Source: Panulirus ornatus (taxonomy: Eukaryota; Arthropoda; Malacostraca; Decapoda; Palinuridae). From it: a stretch of 64,000 nucleotides of DNA. The stretch spans positions 11,224,697-11,288,696 of the forward strand of contig NC_092261.1 of NCBI RefSeq assembly GCF_036320965.1, given 5' to 3'. Below the pieces are notes generated by a model. It saw only the letters and a list, made by a program, of their open reading frames with translations. It was not told the origin of the DNA and made no database searches. Numbering within the stretch: position 1 is the first letter of the stretch; the number at the start of each line of letters is the position of its first letter. Made by a program: the position numbers and the translations under genes. Shown one piece after another: positions 12,935 through 26,186 of the stretch.

Positions 12935-15900
12935 TTTTTTTAAGTTTATTGCCTCCGAGACTCCAGTTTTTAACTAGATTCTACTCGTACACCAGCAGAG
13001 ACAGAATCAGGGAAACAAAATGTCCAACGTTTTGAAGGAGAAAGTCATTAGTTCACAAAAGCTTCATGACCAAGTCTTCTTATCTGCGTTTCGATACGAT
13101 GATTCTACAAGTAGACTGCCCACATCTTCAGCTAGTCCAACAGCGCACTGTTAACCAAGCGGCCAAAAACAAGTGGTGCTGGGTAAAACAAGGAAATAGA
13201 ACATGTGCAGCGTTGGAAGAAAAGACCTGACGGCCTCTGATAGCTCCACTAACTGTCGGTAAACTGAGATAAACAAGGCCAAAAAAAAGCAGGTCAAGGA
13301 GTGAGGACGAGTGTCTGAGGACAGTGCGGATCGTTCTGCGCCACCGCTGGTGGTGAGAACCTTATGATAATAATGCTCTATTGTCGTTGGCGTCCTGGAC
13401 CCATGGGTTATCTCCGAGGCCGTATGTGTGTGTGTGTGTGTGTCACACGACTTTGTGCCTGTCCTGTGTCGTTGCTGAGAGCGTGGGACGTCACTATGAA
13501 CCTCGTTGGTTACTTGTGTGCTGTAAATTCTGTCTCGTTTGTGCATGTTGTCCAGCACTTTGAAGTGTTGGTACCTGTACCCTGCTGGGCCCGGGGTTAT
13601 TTACTGTAGTTGTTAGCTGCATCGCTGTAGCTGGCTGTAGAATGGCCCACGATTAGCAGAGTTTGTCTCAATTAGTTTTGGAAATAAATCGCAGTTGTCA
13701 ATTCATTTTGTTTACAGTCTGATACGGTCAATGTTTCTCAGGAGATATCTTGCGTCGGTATATTTGGCTCACTCATTCCTGTGACTAGCAATAGTACATC
13801 CCGACTCCAGGCGTCTAAACGTCTCATATCTTGAAATTTCAGCTGTGAATAAACAACCTATGTAATTCATTTATATAAGGCGCAGTTACATGATGAGTAG
13901 GATGCACACATAAGCAGAAAAAAAGAGATATTTAAAGTAATGGAAGAAAGTTAGTAAGTGAAGCATGCGTTCTCAGCAGCCTATTAATTTGCTCACGTCT
14001 GCTTTGCTCAGTAGTTGAGCCAGTTTTTATCTTGGATTTTTGGTCATAGTGAGATCCTGCCGTTGGTCGTGAGGGAATGTGTCCATGACCGTCGCCTAAT
14101 TGACAGAAAGGCAGTGCATGTGTGTCCGTCTGTCCTCAATTTGTACATCCGTCTAGTGCTGCGTGGAAATGTTCGCTTCAAAGATGACATTCAAGAATTC
14201 CCCAGGGGCGTCGAGAACCAGAACGGGCCCTGTGGCCAGCAGCCCATCTCCTTTAAAAGATTGTGGGGGATACTTGAGAAGTTCTTTGGAGCCCCTTTCT
14301 CCAATCTTTCATAATCTTCTTAAATAGTAAAAAAAAAAAAATGTATCTTAGATTGGGAGAGTAACGGGCTTATGAACCAAGCGAAATGGTTGGAGTGCGT
14401 TATGTACCAGTATCGTCGACGGAATAAAGATGAGGATTCCAGATTTACACTTGAAATAGGATTAAGTGGGACTTAGAGAGAGAGAGAGAGAGAGAGATCA
14501 GGCCTAGGCCCTTCGACGGACCCCCATACCCTGGGGCAGCGACCTCTTTTGCCCTTTCCTTCTCATCGGATCTGGAAGTCTCGAGTTACTCTCTCGTCAG
14601 CATCGAACCCTGAAAATAAGATGACAAAAAAAAGTGAGATTCACAAACCAGCAGAGCTGACCCCAAGAAACACAAACTTGACGAGGAATTGCAATAGTCT
14701 TGTCGAAAGGAAAGGCTAGACTACAACAGATATGACAGAATTTCATCCCCCGGAGCATTATGTATGAAAGAAGAATCTACCACAAACAAGCATCATATAC
14801 CAGTACTATAAACAAATGTAAACTTAAAGTGCGTGAGGGTGAGTTACCAGTGCTGTATATTGGTAAATACACCGTCCGGCAATAACAGACCGACACAGAA
14901 GTTGGTTTACGGATACAAGCCTTAAGTTCTTGATCCTGGCCAGAGCCGCAAAGCCCCCAGAGCACACCTGTACCCTTGGGGGAGGAAGTCGAACTATGGC
15001 TTGACCTTTATCCTCTGGGTCATTTATTCGTGATGAGTTTGTTCTCAGGTGTAAAGGAAAACAGTCATTCATTTGGGAATAAACTGGACACTAGCGCCTC
15101 GATTTAAGACCATTTTCAAGAACCTTCCAATAAACTGCCCCCAAATTCTCCAAGTCCTGATGTTAAGAACCTGGAAGATATTCGGAGATTTATCCCCAGC
15201 CTACTGGACTTGAGTAATGAAACAAATAGATTTTCAAAAGACCACCGATGTGGAATTGATACGAAACTGATGAGTAAATCAAAAGCACATACCATCATTG
15301 CGAACATGGAGTCAAGAAGAGAGAGACTGACGGTGAATGGTTCGAAGTAAAGGAGTCATACAAGGAATAGCTCTTAATAACCTATAAGTCTACGAACAAG
15401 ACATGGTAATGCTTATGTAAATCCATTATGTGAAGCGAGAAGGCTGTAGACGTTCACAAAAATATTTTGAAGGGAAAAATATAGTTTCTCCTAAAATGTC
15501 AAAAGAAAATAGTGTGACAGCTCAGGAGGAGCGAGAGAAAACGGTTTTCTTATGGCGGGGACTATTATATAGTAAGGGACGCTCACTTGATCATTCTTTC
15601 TCCTTGTTCATTCGTTCTTCCCTGTATTACAACAGGTTTGAGAAACCTGAAATTTCATTACTCCCATGATCATTCTACTGTTCATTTTGCATTCTTTTGA
15701 TTCCATGAGTGTTTTATGCCTGCGCTCTAAAAGTGCGTAATTCTTTTATATCCTTGCTTTTCACAGCTGTTGTAGAATCCTGTCACTTGGTGTATCTTTC
15801 TCAATAATGGGTAAATCCTCAGCTATGAGCCTATAATTTTAAGCTGGTGTGTGTGTGTGTGTGTCTTATGGTACATTTGTCAGTTTGCCTTATTTCGAAC

Positions 15901-16535
15901 AATAGGAACCTAGTTATAAACATGAGGACTCTTCGCCCATTACGTTATCATTGATAGCATAGGATGACTGAGACTGACTCGTGCATTGAACTACATACGA
16001 GTATGAGATGTTAGGGTTAGTGTGACACACGCCCGCCTTGTAATCTGGATTAATTTCGCCTCCGGTTATCAGATTGAACACTATATCTTTCCTCGTGCTG
16101 TGCAGTTGCCTACTCGGCATTATTTCTGCTAGATCGTATCTTGGGGGTCCTGTGGAAGATTACTATGTTATCTGTTCGCGCTGATTGGCCTAGGTCGTGA
16201 CTTAAAGATGAGTAAGACTTCTTTACAACCGTTTGTTCTCTCGTAGATGGTGGGCAGCCACTGACTAGATATATTGTATTACTTGTACTACTCTCCTGGG
16301 TTAGCGACGACAGCTCGGTGATCCGGCACTTGAGTGACTTGTCAAGCGTCACTCTTTTAGCCCTAGTAGCTGTCTTTATTCTTCTACCTCACCCACACTT
16401 GGTCTGCTAGCTTTAAGTCCAAAAACATACGATCTCTCCTTTCCATACAAACACGCAACTCGCAGGAATCGTTCCTCATAACTGTATTTCTCTGAGATGA
16501 GCGGTAACTCCGTCCTTTTGGTAAGATATCGTAAG

Positions 16536-16537
<2 letters not shown>

Positions 16538-16617
<80 letters not shown>
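16538..16617. repeat. (CT)n microsatellite
   Basis: A perfect CT array of about 80 bp. Confidence 0.98.
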
Positions 16618-16618
<1 letters not shown>

Positions 16619-17879
16619 GGTTAGTAATGAGTTAGTTAGCCAGCGCTTCCATTATTCTGACACCGAAAACAAGTGACTGTACGTCCTTGGACTGTGTATA
16701 TCGTCCACATCTATCAAAGACTCGCCTTGTTCACCACTCTCCCCCGAGGCCTCTCAGTCAGTGTTGCATGGTAAAGTTTCCTGAGTTTCGTCTTCGTATC
16801 AAGTTTGACTTGTCTTTACTGCATATCTATACTGTTTCCTCAAGTTGATTGTTAGCCTTTCGTGTGTGTGTGTGAGTGTGTGTGTTTTTTCTCTCATCTC
16901 TTCACCTACAACGGGAAATGTAGTTCAGTTTCTTAACCTTTATCAAATATATCCGTCCGATATACACTTTTTCTTCCTGTGATTCAGTTTCCGTTGGTTA
17001 TATTCTGTATGTCTGGCATACCCGTTACTTTTTTTTCTTTTACCGTGCATCAGTTATACATTGTTTAAGGAACAAATGAAACTTCATCTTGCAATGCTCT
17101 TTTACTTAAAGAAACTATGTTTGAGTGTCAGTTGTTAATTACACACAGCTCAAAGGCTTTGAATGCTAAATGTAATTGACAAAATGACAAACTACGATAC
17201 ATTTACGTAATCATATATCAGTTTCATTCCTCTTGGAATATGCATAGTCTCTTTGTATCATGTGTTTACTATTTGTGTGTTACGGGTACAGAGTTTTTCA
17301 CTCGTGTTGCCCTGTGTGTGTGTGTGTGTGTGTGTGTCTGTGTCTGTGTGTGTTTTCGTAACCGTATGCGTGAGTGAAAGTGCACACATGTGTTTTATAT
17401 GTGTTTGAGTGTACATAAGTGATTGTGTACAAGGTGTCCGTTTGTGTGTGCATATGAGTAACAGCATGGGTGGATTTTGTATCGACAGTGCTAGGAGCTA
17501 GGTATACAGATACAAGATAGCGTTCACATCAAACCGTACTCATTACGTATGTAGAAATATTACATCAGAATACATGTATTGAAGAGGTCTAGCATATATA
17601 GCAGAGGAAATGAACCAGACCGGGGAAAACAGAAAGAAGGAGAGAAAGAGAGATTTGTTACCATATGGTAAGAGGAGTCAAAAAGGAAGAACTGGGGGAA
17701 GATACGAGAAGGTATAGGAAATGAGAAAGGGGGAACAAGTGGGCGTCATTGCTTCTTGTTCATTTTTCACTGGTGGCTCGATTTTCACTGCCTTTTCTGA
17801 TGACTTGAAATTATACACACTGTTGGGCTTGTCCCTCACTGACGACTCCACATTCATTGCATGATTTTACGCAGGGGAC

Positions 17880-17892
17880 GGGGTGTGTGTGT

Positions 17893-17923
<31 letters not shown>
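17880..17923. repeat. (GT)n followed by poly-G
   Basis: About 14 GT units run directly into a G homopolymer of about 16. The strand is prone to secondary structure, so the exact length may be uncertain. Confidence 0.9.
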
Positions 17924-17925
<2 letters not shown>

Positions 17926-18251
17926 TAATCACAAGCTTCGTGCCAGATGTCACCATCATTATATCCATAACCAACCCAACAATCTCAGTATCTTGATCAT
18001 CCTTGTACTCCACAGTCTTCACACTTATTGTCGTCATCACATACTTGACTCCACACCACCCTTCACGACACACTTGACGTTAACTGTCTGTACATGAAAC
18101 ACGCCACGGTAGACATCTCTGACCTTTTCTCTGTCTCTCTCCCCTCATCATCATCATCATCAACTTGATGTTCACCGTCTTCATGATGTATGTGATCATC
18201 ACCGCTTACGTCGACCGTACGTATCCCTCATTACTGAAAAGAGACGTAATG

Positions 18252-18257
18252 TTTATT
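18252..18257 (-). terminator. AATAAA polyadenylation signal, candidate for the IAG-like gene
   Basis: TTTATT on the plus strand reads AATAAA on the minus strand, about 260 bases past the IAG-like stop codon. If used, the 3' UTR would contain both the (TA)n at 18,402-18,484 and the (CT)n at 18,279-18,354. No closer canonical hexamer was seen. Confidence 0.35.
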
Positions 18258-18275
18258 CAAAATGAATGAGTTATA

Positions 18276-18278
<3 letters not shown>

Positions 18279-18354
<76 letters not shown>
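18279..18354. repeat. (CT)n microsatellite, probably in the IAG 3' UTR
   Basis: A perfect CT array of about 76 bp. It would be transcribed as (GA)n in the minus-strand gene's 3' UTR if the signal at 18,252 is used. Confidence 0.95.
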
Positions 18355-18357
<3 letters not shown>

Positions 18358-18399
18358 ATTCACTCATGGAAAATAGAGATGTAATTAAGTCGCGAAGAA

Positions 18400-18401
<2 letters not shown>

Positions 18402-18484
<83 letters not shown>
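18402..18484. repeat. (TA)n microsatellite, 32 bp past the IAG stop codon
   Basis: A perfect TA array of about 82 bp immediately downstream (minus strand) of the IAG-like A-chain exon. It is likely length-polymorphic. Confidence 0.97.
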
Positions 18485-18488
<4 letters not shown>

Positions 18489-18516
18489 ATAAATAATATC
18501 ATAGCTCACCAGCAAG

Positions 18517-18684
18517 TCAGATTGTGTCCAGACAGTATTCATGGAGTTCCTCCAGCACACATTGTCGTAGCTCAGTGTCACTGCAGCATTCATCTTTAGC
18601 GTTGGCTTCCCTGCGGTTTCGGGTCTTCACCAACCTGGAGGCTGCCTCACGCGTCCTTAGCACACCCTCCTCCCGCGCCGCCTT
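18517..18684 (-). CDS. IAG: IAG coding exon 4: C-peptide end, furin site and A chain
   Basis: 168 bp from acceptor GTGTGACACAG, phase 0, to TGA at 18,519-18,517. It encodes Lys111 onward, the tetrabasic-type RNRR (132-135), then EANAKDECC, seven residues, Cys152, eight residues (VLEELHEY), Cys161 and a short LDTI tail. The L-x-x-L-x-x-Y-C ending is the classic insulin A-chain helix. The loop between the CC pair and the third cysteine is seven residues, against three in insulin. Confidence 0.88.
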   Translation of the reverse strand, partial: KAAREEGVLRTREAASRLVKTRNRREANAKDECCSDTELRQCVLEELHEYCLDTI

Positions 18685-21600
18685 CTGTGTCACACCCCAA
18701 ATAGGTCGAATGGAAAGTAAAGAATACATGTTTGGATTTACTTATGCATATATGATTGCTTGTGTGTATGATTACAAGTATGCATGTGTTACAAGTATGC
18801 AAGTGTACAGTTTTTTTTTTTTTTTTTTTTTAGAGAGACCATCATGTTGCAACGAACGCCTACACAAAATGGTTTTTTAATGGTCAAAAAGACAAAAACA
18901 AATCTCGTATAGGTATACCTTTGACCGCTATCCCCTCCCCTCAAGGAAGGTCCCTGAGGACTGGCAGAGTACCTGTTTAGTACACTTATATAAAAAGCAA
19001 GGGTCTCGGAAGTGAACGCTCCATTTACAGAGACATAAGACCGTTGTGTATACCTGGTAAGGTGTATGGAAGAGTGTCAACCGTTGGGGGGGCATCCATA
19101 CGACATCTAATCAGAGAGTGACAATGTGGGTTTAGGAGAGGTAGAGGACACGTGGACCAGTTGTTTGCTTTGCAAAATTTGTGTGAGAATAACGGGAGGA
19201 AAAGACTGAGTTGCATGTGATATATACATATATGGATCTGGAAAAAAAAAGAATTGTGATAGAGTTAACAAGAGAGGCATTGTGGAAGGTGCTTCGAGTA
19301 TATGAGGTAAATGGAAAATTACGAGAGGCAGTGTCGAGTTTCCATCTGAAGAGTAGATCATATATGTGAATAGGAAAGGAGGAGGGTGAGTGGTCTGCGT
19401 CAAAGGCGTGTTAACCATCTTTGTTTAGTCAGTTTATGGACGGAGCAGTGACAGAGGTAAATGCAAGTGTTTGAGAGCGAGGGATCTATGGTATGCCTTT
19501 TGCACATGACACGGCTCCGATGGCTGATTCCAAAAAGAAACCCCTGAGCTTCGTTTCTTAATCTAGGGAAGGGTGTGAATGGAGAAAGATGACAATCACA
19601 ATGAACAAAAGTAAGATGATAAGGTGCAGCGGAGTAATGAGATAAGATTACGAGGTTGAATAGGGAGGAAGTTCAGGGTTTTAGACGCCTGGGAGTGGAC
19701 GTGGCAGTGGATGGCACGCTGGGGGCTTAAAGTGAGTCGTGGGGCTGGGAAGGGAAGGTTTGATGTTCTGGGTGCGTTAAGAAGTGTGTAGAACGGGAGG
19801 TCATTGTCTTGTATGGCAAGGATGGGTATGTTCGAAGGAATGATGATACAAACGGTATTGTACTGGTGTGAGTCTTGGGCCTTGAAGGCAAGAGAAAGGA
19901 AGACAGTGGACATGTCGGAAATTAATTTCCTTAGGACATAGTGTGATGTGGGTTAGTTATGTGAGGTACCTGTGTGGAGGACAGGGATGCTATAGTAAGT
20001 GCAGTCTGAGAGAGGTGACCAGTGTGTACTGAAATCATCTGGACAGTGTGGGGAGGATGAACGAAGAAAGATTGACTATGAGAATTGACTTACCAGAAGT
20101 GAGTGGAGTAAGGAAGTGGAGTGAAGGAGGCTTTTGGGTATCATGGCATGGATATTCAGGAGAGTGAAAGGCGTGCATGGGATAGAGTGATTTGGATTGA
20201 TATGGTATCTGAGGAATGACGTGCTGTCAGTGTGATGAATAGCCAAGGTAAATCATGGAGAAGTCCATAAGGCTTGGCTGTAGATGGTTGGCCGGGGTTT
20301 CAGTATATCACACATGACCAGGAAAGTGGGTGTGTGGTAGTGAGGCTAGTGCTCGATTGTTCACGATGCTGTCTCGCGTAGACAGGAGGAAGTTAGGTAT
20401 AAGAAAAAAAAAAAGATGTCGTTTACAGCATACACAAAGCAAAAGATAAGAGGTGAAGGACGAGTGGGAGGCCTCACCGTGATAGGAGGGTTGCCGGAGT
20501 TGACAAACACGCGTATCGCCCGCGGGTGGCGATAGTGCTGAGTAGCGACCTCTAATCTCCCGCTGGGTTCGGTGTTTCCCTCCGTGCTGGCTTCAGCAAC
20601 CACAGAACTCACAGATCTTCCTCCTGAAGAGTTAGAAAGAAATTCATTCAAGTTTTGTAGGTTTCTTAGCATCGTATTGTTTACCCAATCTGTTGAACGA
20701 TTAGATAATGATCACATCTTATCTGGTTTGAGTGATAGTGAAGGAATTTGTTCCCCATTCACGTAGATATCGGATGATGAATGTATTCAGAATACCAGGT
20801 TAATTTTTTCTTTTTTTCGCGTCAAAAAGCGGCGAATGTATCATGGACTCTAGCCTATTCCGGAGGTACAGAACAGCTCCCGAAGGTGTGTTGTGGTTAA
20901 AACAAAAATCAAGGGTTAGGGACACCAGCCTCACCCATCCCGGACCGTCACCAACCTAATAAATGCCCATTACTGACCAGCCCCTCAAGCACCCGTCACC
21001 GACCCACACACCTGCCCTTCACCGACCTCCTTGTGCCCCCGTCACTGACCTATACACCCGCCAGTCACTAAGGGCGGATCTCCACACTTCCGCTTGATAA
21101 GGATGGTTTTGTCATCCATACTGAAGTCTCGATCCTCAGCCTAGACATTCTCAGTGGTCTGAAGACGTGAATTTTATGTTTAGTAGGACACAGAATTTCT
21201 TCAGAAGACGTTCGCTTGATATTCCCCCTTAACTCATATGATAGTTTATTTCAATTTTCTTAAGAGAGTTGATATATCGAGGTAATTGAATGTTCCAGTT
21301 ACACTCGTCTATAATGAAGTAAATGCATAGTTTATGGTTTTCCCCTCACACAAGGACAAATCATTAACAAAATATGTGTGGCAAAGTTCCTTCGTGTTAA
21401 GAAACATACAAAAAATAACGGGAAATCTCAGTTATTTAGTATCAGCTGGATCAGTATATTCCCATTAAGTATTTCTTAGTGTGAAGGCACTTTAACCCAT
21501 ATATTTTCTTGATATTTCGATTTGTCCATGTGAGAGAAAGGAAAAAACATTAGATACTTTCTTCAGTTCACTACAGACGACTGTCATTAGATCATTCAAT

Positions 21601-24600
21601 TACCTCGAGATATAAACTAAATGAAATTACAGGTAGTTAATTACACCTACCTCGATGGCCGCTGTGGGAGTGGCTGCCGATGTAAGACTTGAAGTTGAGG
21701 CAGATGTTGCTCATCGTCTCGTCGATGTCCCCGCAGTCGAAGTCCACCGACAACCCCGTCACGTTGTAGGAGGAGACTGGCAGCGTCTGCATCCCCACCA
21801 TCACCACCTGCACCACCAGTAAGGGAGGGAGGACAGGTTAGTATACTACCAGTGAGGGTGGGAAGGACAGGTTAGTATACTACCAGTGAGGGTGGGAAGG
21901 ACAGGTTAGTACTACCAGTGGAGGAGGAAAGGACAGGTTAGCACTACCAGTGGGAGAGGGGATATTGGTTATACTGTATTGACCACAGGGTACAACCAGT
22001 GGGAGAGGGAATGCTGTTTATACCGGGATGACCACATACTACAGCCAATGGAGAAGAGGATACGGTTTATACTGGGGTGGCCCAGAGGAACAAAGGGGCG
22101 TTGATAATGCTGGGGTAACTCAGAAAGCCATCTGTACGGGAGAGATTGTACCATATATCCTAACATAGGTACATTTACACCCACACAATATTGGACAGAG
22201 AAACTCAGTCACACACAGACCTTATCAAACGAAATCTGCCCAACCTCACGCAGGCAATAATTTGGTCGAATTTCTTTCATATGAAGATATCAAAATTTAC
22301 TCTCCATTGCATGCATGCAATAGTACTTCAACTGGAGTAAGTGTATGGTAACGAGGATGGGTCACAACGAACGAAGGCCTTAGTAATGATTATCATCTCG
22401 CGGGAAATAAAGAATCTATGTGAGCTGTATAGACTTGGACATCGATATCGTTCCTCCCCTGCCGCCAGAGGTCCACCTAGGAGAATAGTCAAGGAGACCA
22501 AGTGTTTGCTAGCAGATATAAGAACTGCATGCATGTCCATGCACCGAAATTACAGTATGCTTGTAAGGTTTCGTCGCCGCGCCAGAGAGGGGCAACAGTA
22601 ATGAGTGGGAATTTACAGAGGTGAGTTATAGGGAAAGGCTAGATGCCTTAAATTTGCCCGCCTTGGAAGAGGGAAGAGTGATGGGCGACCTGATCACAGT
22701 ATTTAAATTAAAGTAGATTGATGACGCAAACAGGGATTAGTTCCTCGAGAGTTGTAGGATAGAACAACTTGAGGACATAACATGAAATTAAGGGAGAAAC
22801 TTGATAAGAAAGAAGCGAAAAAGTGTTTTTGTAGCAAAGGAGTGGTGGATGAACGGAAAATGAGTGAAGATACGGTAAAAGCACATTTCTTTTTTATATA
22901 TATACACTTCAAAAGTTGTATGGTAAGAGAGACGAGGTTCCACAGATGATTCCAAACATGCACTTCCCATGAATGGTGAAATAATGATAATGGAAGATTT
23001 GTCAGAGACAAACTGGAGGATTTGGATTCTTATTATGACTGGCAGTCATGTGTGTACAGTGCAGCCTAGAAATACTAATAAAAGCTCCGTATGGAAATTA
23101 GTGGAAAAAAAAAACATTAGAGAACTCATGCCCGATGTGGCGTCCGCTCCTCCACCTCGACAGTAGTTGATGTTAGGGTGTAGCACACACACACATATAT
23201 ATACGTTCCCGAATCCCGCCACACTTCTCAAAGGATGAGGGGAAACATTGACAGAAAACCGCGATACAGACGAAACTCCCCACGCAAACATATGTAATGG
23301 CAGAAGAAATCGGTGAGGAATAGGTAAAAAGAAATGTGGAAATGAAAAGGAATAAGCGAGGATAGAAACTACCGAAATGAATAAACCGTTGAGGGAAGGT
23401 GGTGAGGCCACATGTTTCCACGGAGAGAGACGACCTTGGAAGGCGCGGTGTGCAGGGCTGTGATGGGCGGCTGAATGGTCCTGACTCAGCGGTCCCTCCG
23501 TTGCAGTCACAGGTCACCTGGGCCTGACCTGATCATTCGCTCACGGGACAGAGAAGGAGAGAGGAGGAGGAAGAGGAGTGTGTGAATTTGTAGGTTGGAT
23601 CCTTCGGTAAACCTAGTCTGCGCATGCCAGGCAGTAGATGTGCTGTGGAGTATCCTGTTGTCTGTCCCTATTCCCCAGAGAAGGGAAAGTGAGGCTGTAA
23701 GGCTCGGTAGAGTGACTGTGACCTTCGACTAGACTGCTTGATAACGACGAGGTGTCGTCATGTGTGTGTGTAGCAAACAACTGTAGTATATCAGGCATGG
23801 GGAGAAAATCAGTGTATTACACTAGACATGGGTTGACGACAATGTAGTGCAACAGAAATGGAGAGGCGATATGGTGCTACGATAGAAATGGAGAGGCAGT
23901 ATTGTAGTACAACATACATGGTGAAAAAACAGTGGTGCTTCGGACTGAGGGAGGCAGTAATGTAGTACACTAGGCATGGGGAGACAATACTGTTGAACAC
24001 CAGGCATGGGAAGGCAACAGTGTAGTACACAAGGACTAGGGAGGCAACATTGTAGTACATTAGACATGGAGAGGCAACGTTGCTATGCAACGGACATGGG
24101 AAGGCAACACTGTAGCATATCAGACATGCGTAGGCCACTGTGTAGTACATGAGACGGGTGAGGCAACAGTGTAGTTATATACTATGTATGGGGAGAGTGT
24201 GGCACATCAGACACTAGAGTAATGATGTACTTCAAGTGGCGTGGGTCAATACAGTGGTACAGTACACCAGGGATGGGGGTGGAACATGCTACAATATAAC
24301 AAGCAGTGCCGTTCTTTGGTTTTAGGGTCTGCAGTCATTAAAAACACTGTGGATTGTGTAGTGGGAAAGTTTGAAAAGGACCTGAACTAGGTTCGGTGAA
24401 GTGTACAGAACCAGCCAGGATGTGGTGGCTACATAGGCGTGCGGGCCGCGGCTCACAACAACCTGACGGAGCACGGGAGCAATATGACAGCTTGGTCCCA
24501 GATCGAGCTGTGAGGGAGGAAGACCTCCAGAATCATTTTAAACGTAATGTAAGGTAATGCACTAGACTCAGCTGTAGGGATAGATCTTCGTAACCATCAT

Positions 24601-26136
24601 TAGTTATACGGAGGGTAAGGTGAGGTCACAGACCCAACTGTGGAGGTCGAAGACTTCTGAAACCAGTGTAAGGTAAGGTACTAAGTTCCCAGACCCAAGT
24701 GTTTTCATAGAAGACCTCAGAAACCAGTGTAAGGCATACGGAACGTCAGATATGGTCCCGGACAGAGCTGTAGGGTTGGAAGACCTCCTAACCTCTGTAA
24801 GGCATACTGAAATTAAGGTATGGAATCTTTTAGAATAATTTGAGAGTAACCTATAAGAACTGCGACCTTAACTTTTGAAGTTAGTATAATCGATGTTTTT
24901 TGGGTACTTTATTGCTGTGTATGCACACACACACACACACACTAGCTTGTTTGTACGTGTATGTCTGTGTCTGCGTGTGTGTAAATACAACCAAACGGGG
25001 TAATGTTAACAAGTGTAAAACTCTCTCCCTGAAACATACAGATAGTAGCTGTATGCAGACGTTTAAACAGACTTAACGCTTAACATATATCTCACATGGT
25101 TCTCTATTCTTTACTGTGCTGTGAGCGTTACACGCTCTAGCCCTGTCTAACAGCAAAATCTTGCCGTAGGGAAAGTTCAATGAATGATGGGACTCCACGG
25201 GGATAGAACTCTCTCTGTATTGTACCACTGAGTAGTTACATATACAATGATTCTCCCCTCCAGAAACAACGAATGACGAATACTCTGACAGCCTGACTCA
25301 TGCCTGAAGAGGGATTAGGTGTTACGTTCTTCTGTTGAACGAGCTTACTACGTAAAGAAAATCCTTGACTGATTTTAGACGAATGAATATCCTATCTGTA
25401 GTTCCTGATGGTCAGGACCGTGTTTCATGCGTCACCTCGACCACGTAATCAATTTACTTCATCAAAGTACGATAACTCTTTTGACTGTAAAGATGTTATT
25501 GAGAAACACCTGGTCACTGAAGACTAGAGATGAGACGACTGATTGGCTGACGTTTAAGTAAACTTCAGTATTCTACAATCATCATGAAGAGCTAGTGCAT
25601 TAGAACATTTCGTCTAAGACTGCTCGCGTCCTGTTCAGCTAGTCATCAACTCACCTGCACGCGTTGATAAGGAGAGTTGAGTTGCCTTAACTGCTAGCCG
25701 GAGCGGGACATTTGAATAAGCTAGATATGCCATAGCCAAGGACGGTAGGTCAAGGAGGGGGCGGTACATTTTTATTGCTACTTTGTCATGCACAGATATG
25801 GGGAAAAAAAGATATATGTATAAACTTAAAAGAGTCACTTGTCATGTTCAAATGTTTAGTAAACACTCAATTTTGTTTTTAAAACACACTATAGATAAGT
25901 AGAGTTCGAGTACCTGTAAGATCTTTGAAAAACTGGGGCTCGAGGCATCAGAGGAGGTTACCTGGGCATAATTAGAATTACCATCACACCAGTGATCCAA
26001 TGATAATGATGTTGTATGACTTTTGATTCTACTGGCAAAGTTTATCCATTATCACACCTCTACAGAGAAAACACCGCTTTTTTTTTTTTGATAAATCGTA
26101 GAAATACCCTTGAAAAACTGAAGGTTTCTCGTACTT

Positions 26137-26186
<50 letters not shown>

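Larger units (their letters stand above)
9940..18250. other. gene-poor stretch with dense microsatellites
   Basis: Apart from simple repeats I see no supportable gene. Two ATG frames that run into GT-like donors (10,669 and 12,769) were considered and rejected. The tract 17,256-17,460 is GT-rich. The tract 17,880-17,923 is (GT)n followed by a G homopolymer, a likely assembly-difficult site. Confidence 0.5.

Noticed and set aside
21969..22184. Open frames around the B-chain exon's minisatellite
   Set aside because: Generated by the 34-bp repeats; no splice or coding support.
22341..22601. 86-codon plus-strand frame in IAG intron 1
   Set aside because: Shares sequence with the CR1-type fragment at 28.2-28.8 kb and leads into a decayed RT C-terminus; it is LINE debris.
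25635..25838. Minus-strand frame ending at a consensus donor (CAG|GTGAGT at 25,652)
   Set aside because: Considered as IAG exon 1, but the phase is wrong in the open frame and a stop sits directly upstream in the right phase. The exon at 26,601-26,627 fits perfectly. It could still be an alternative non-coding exon.
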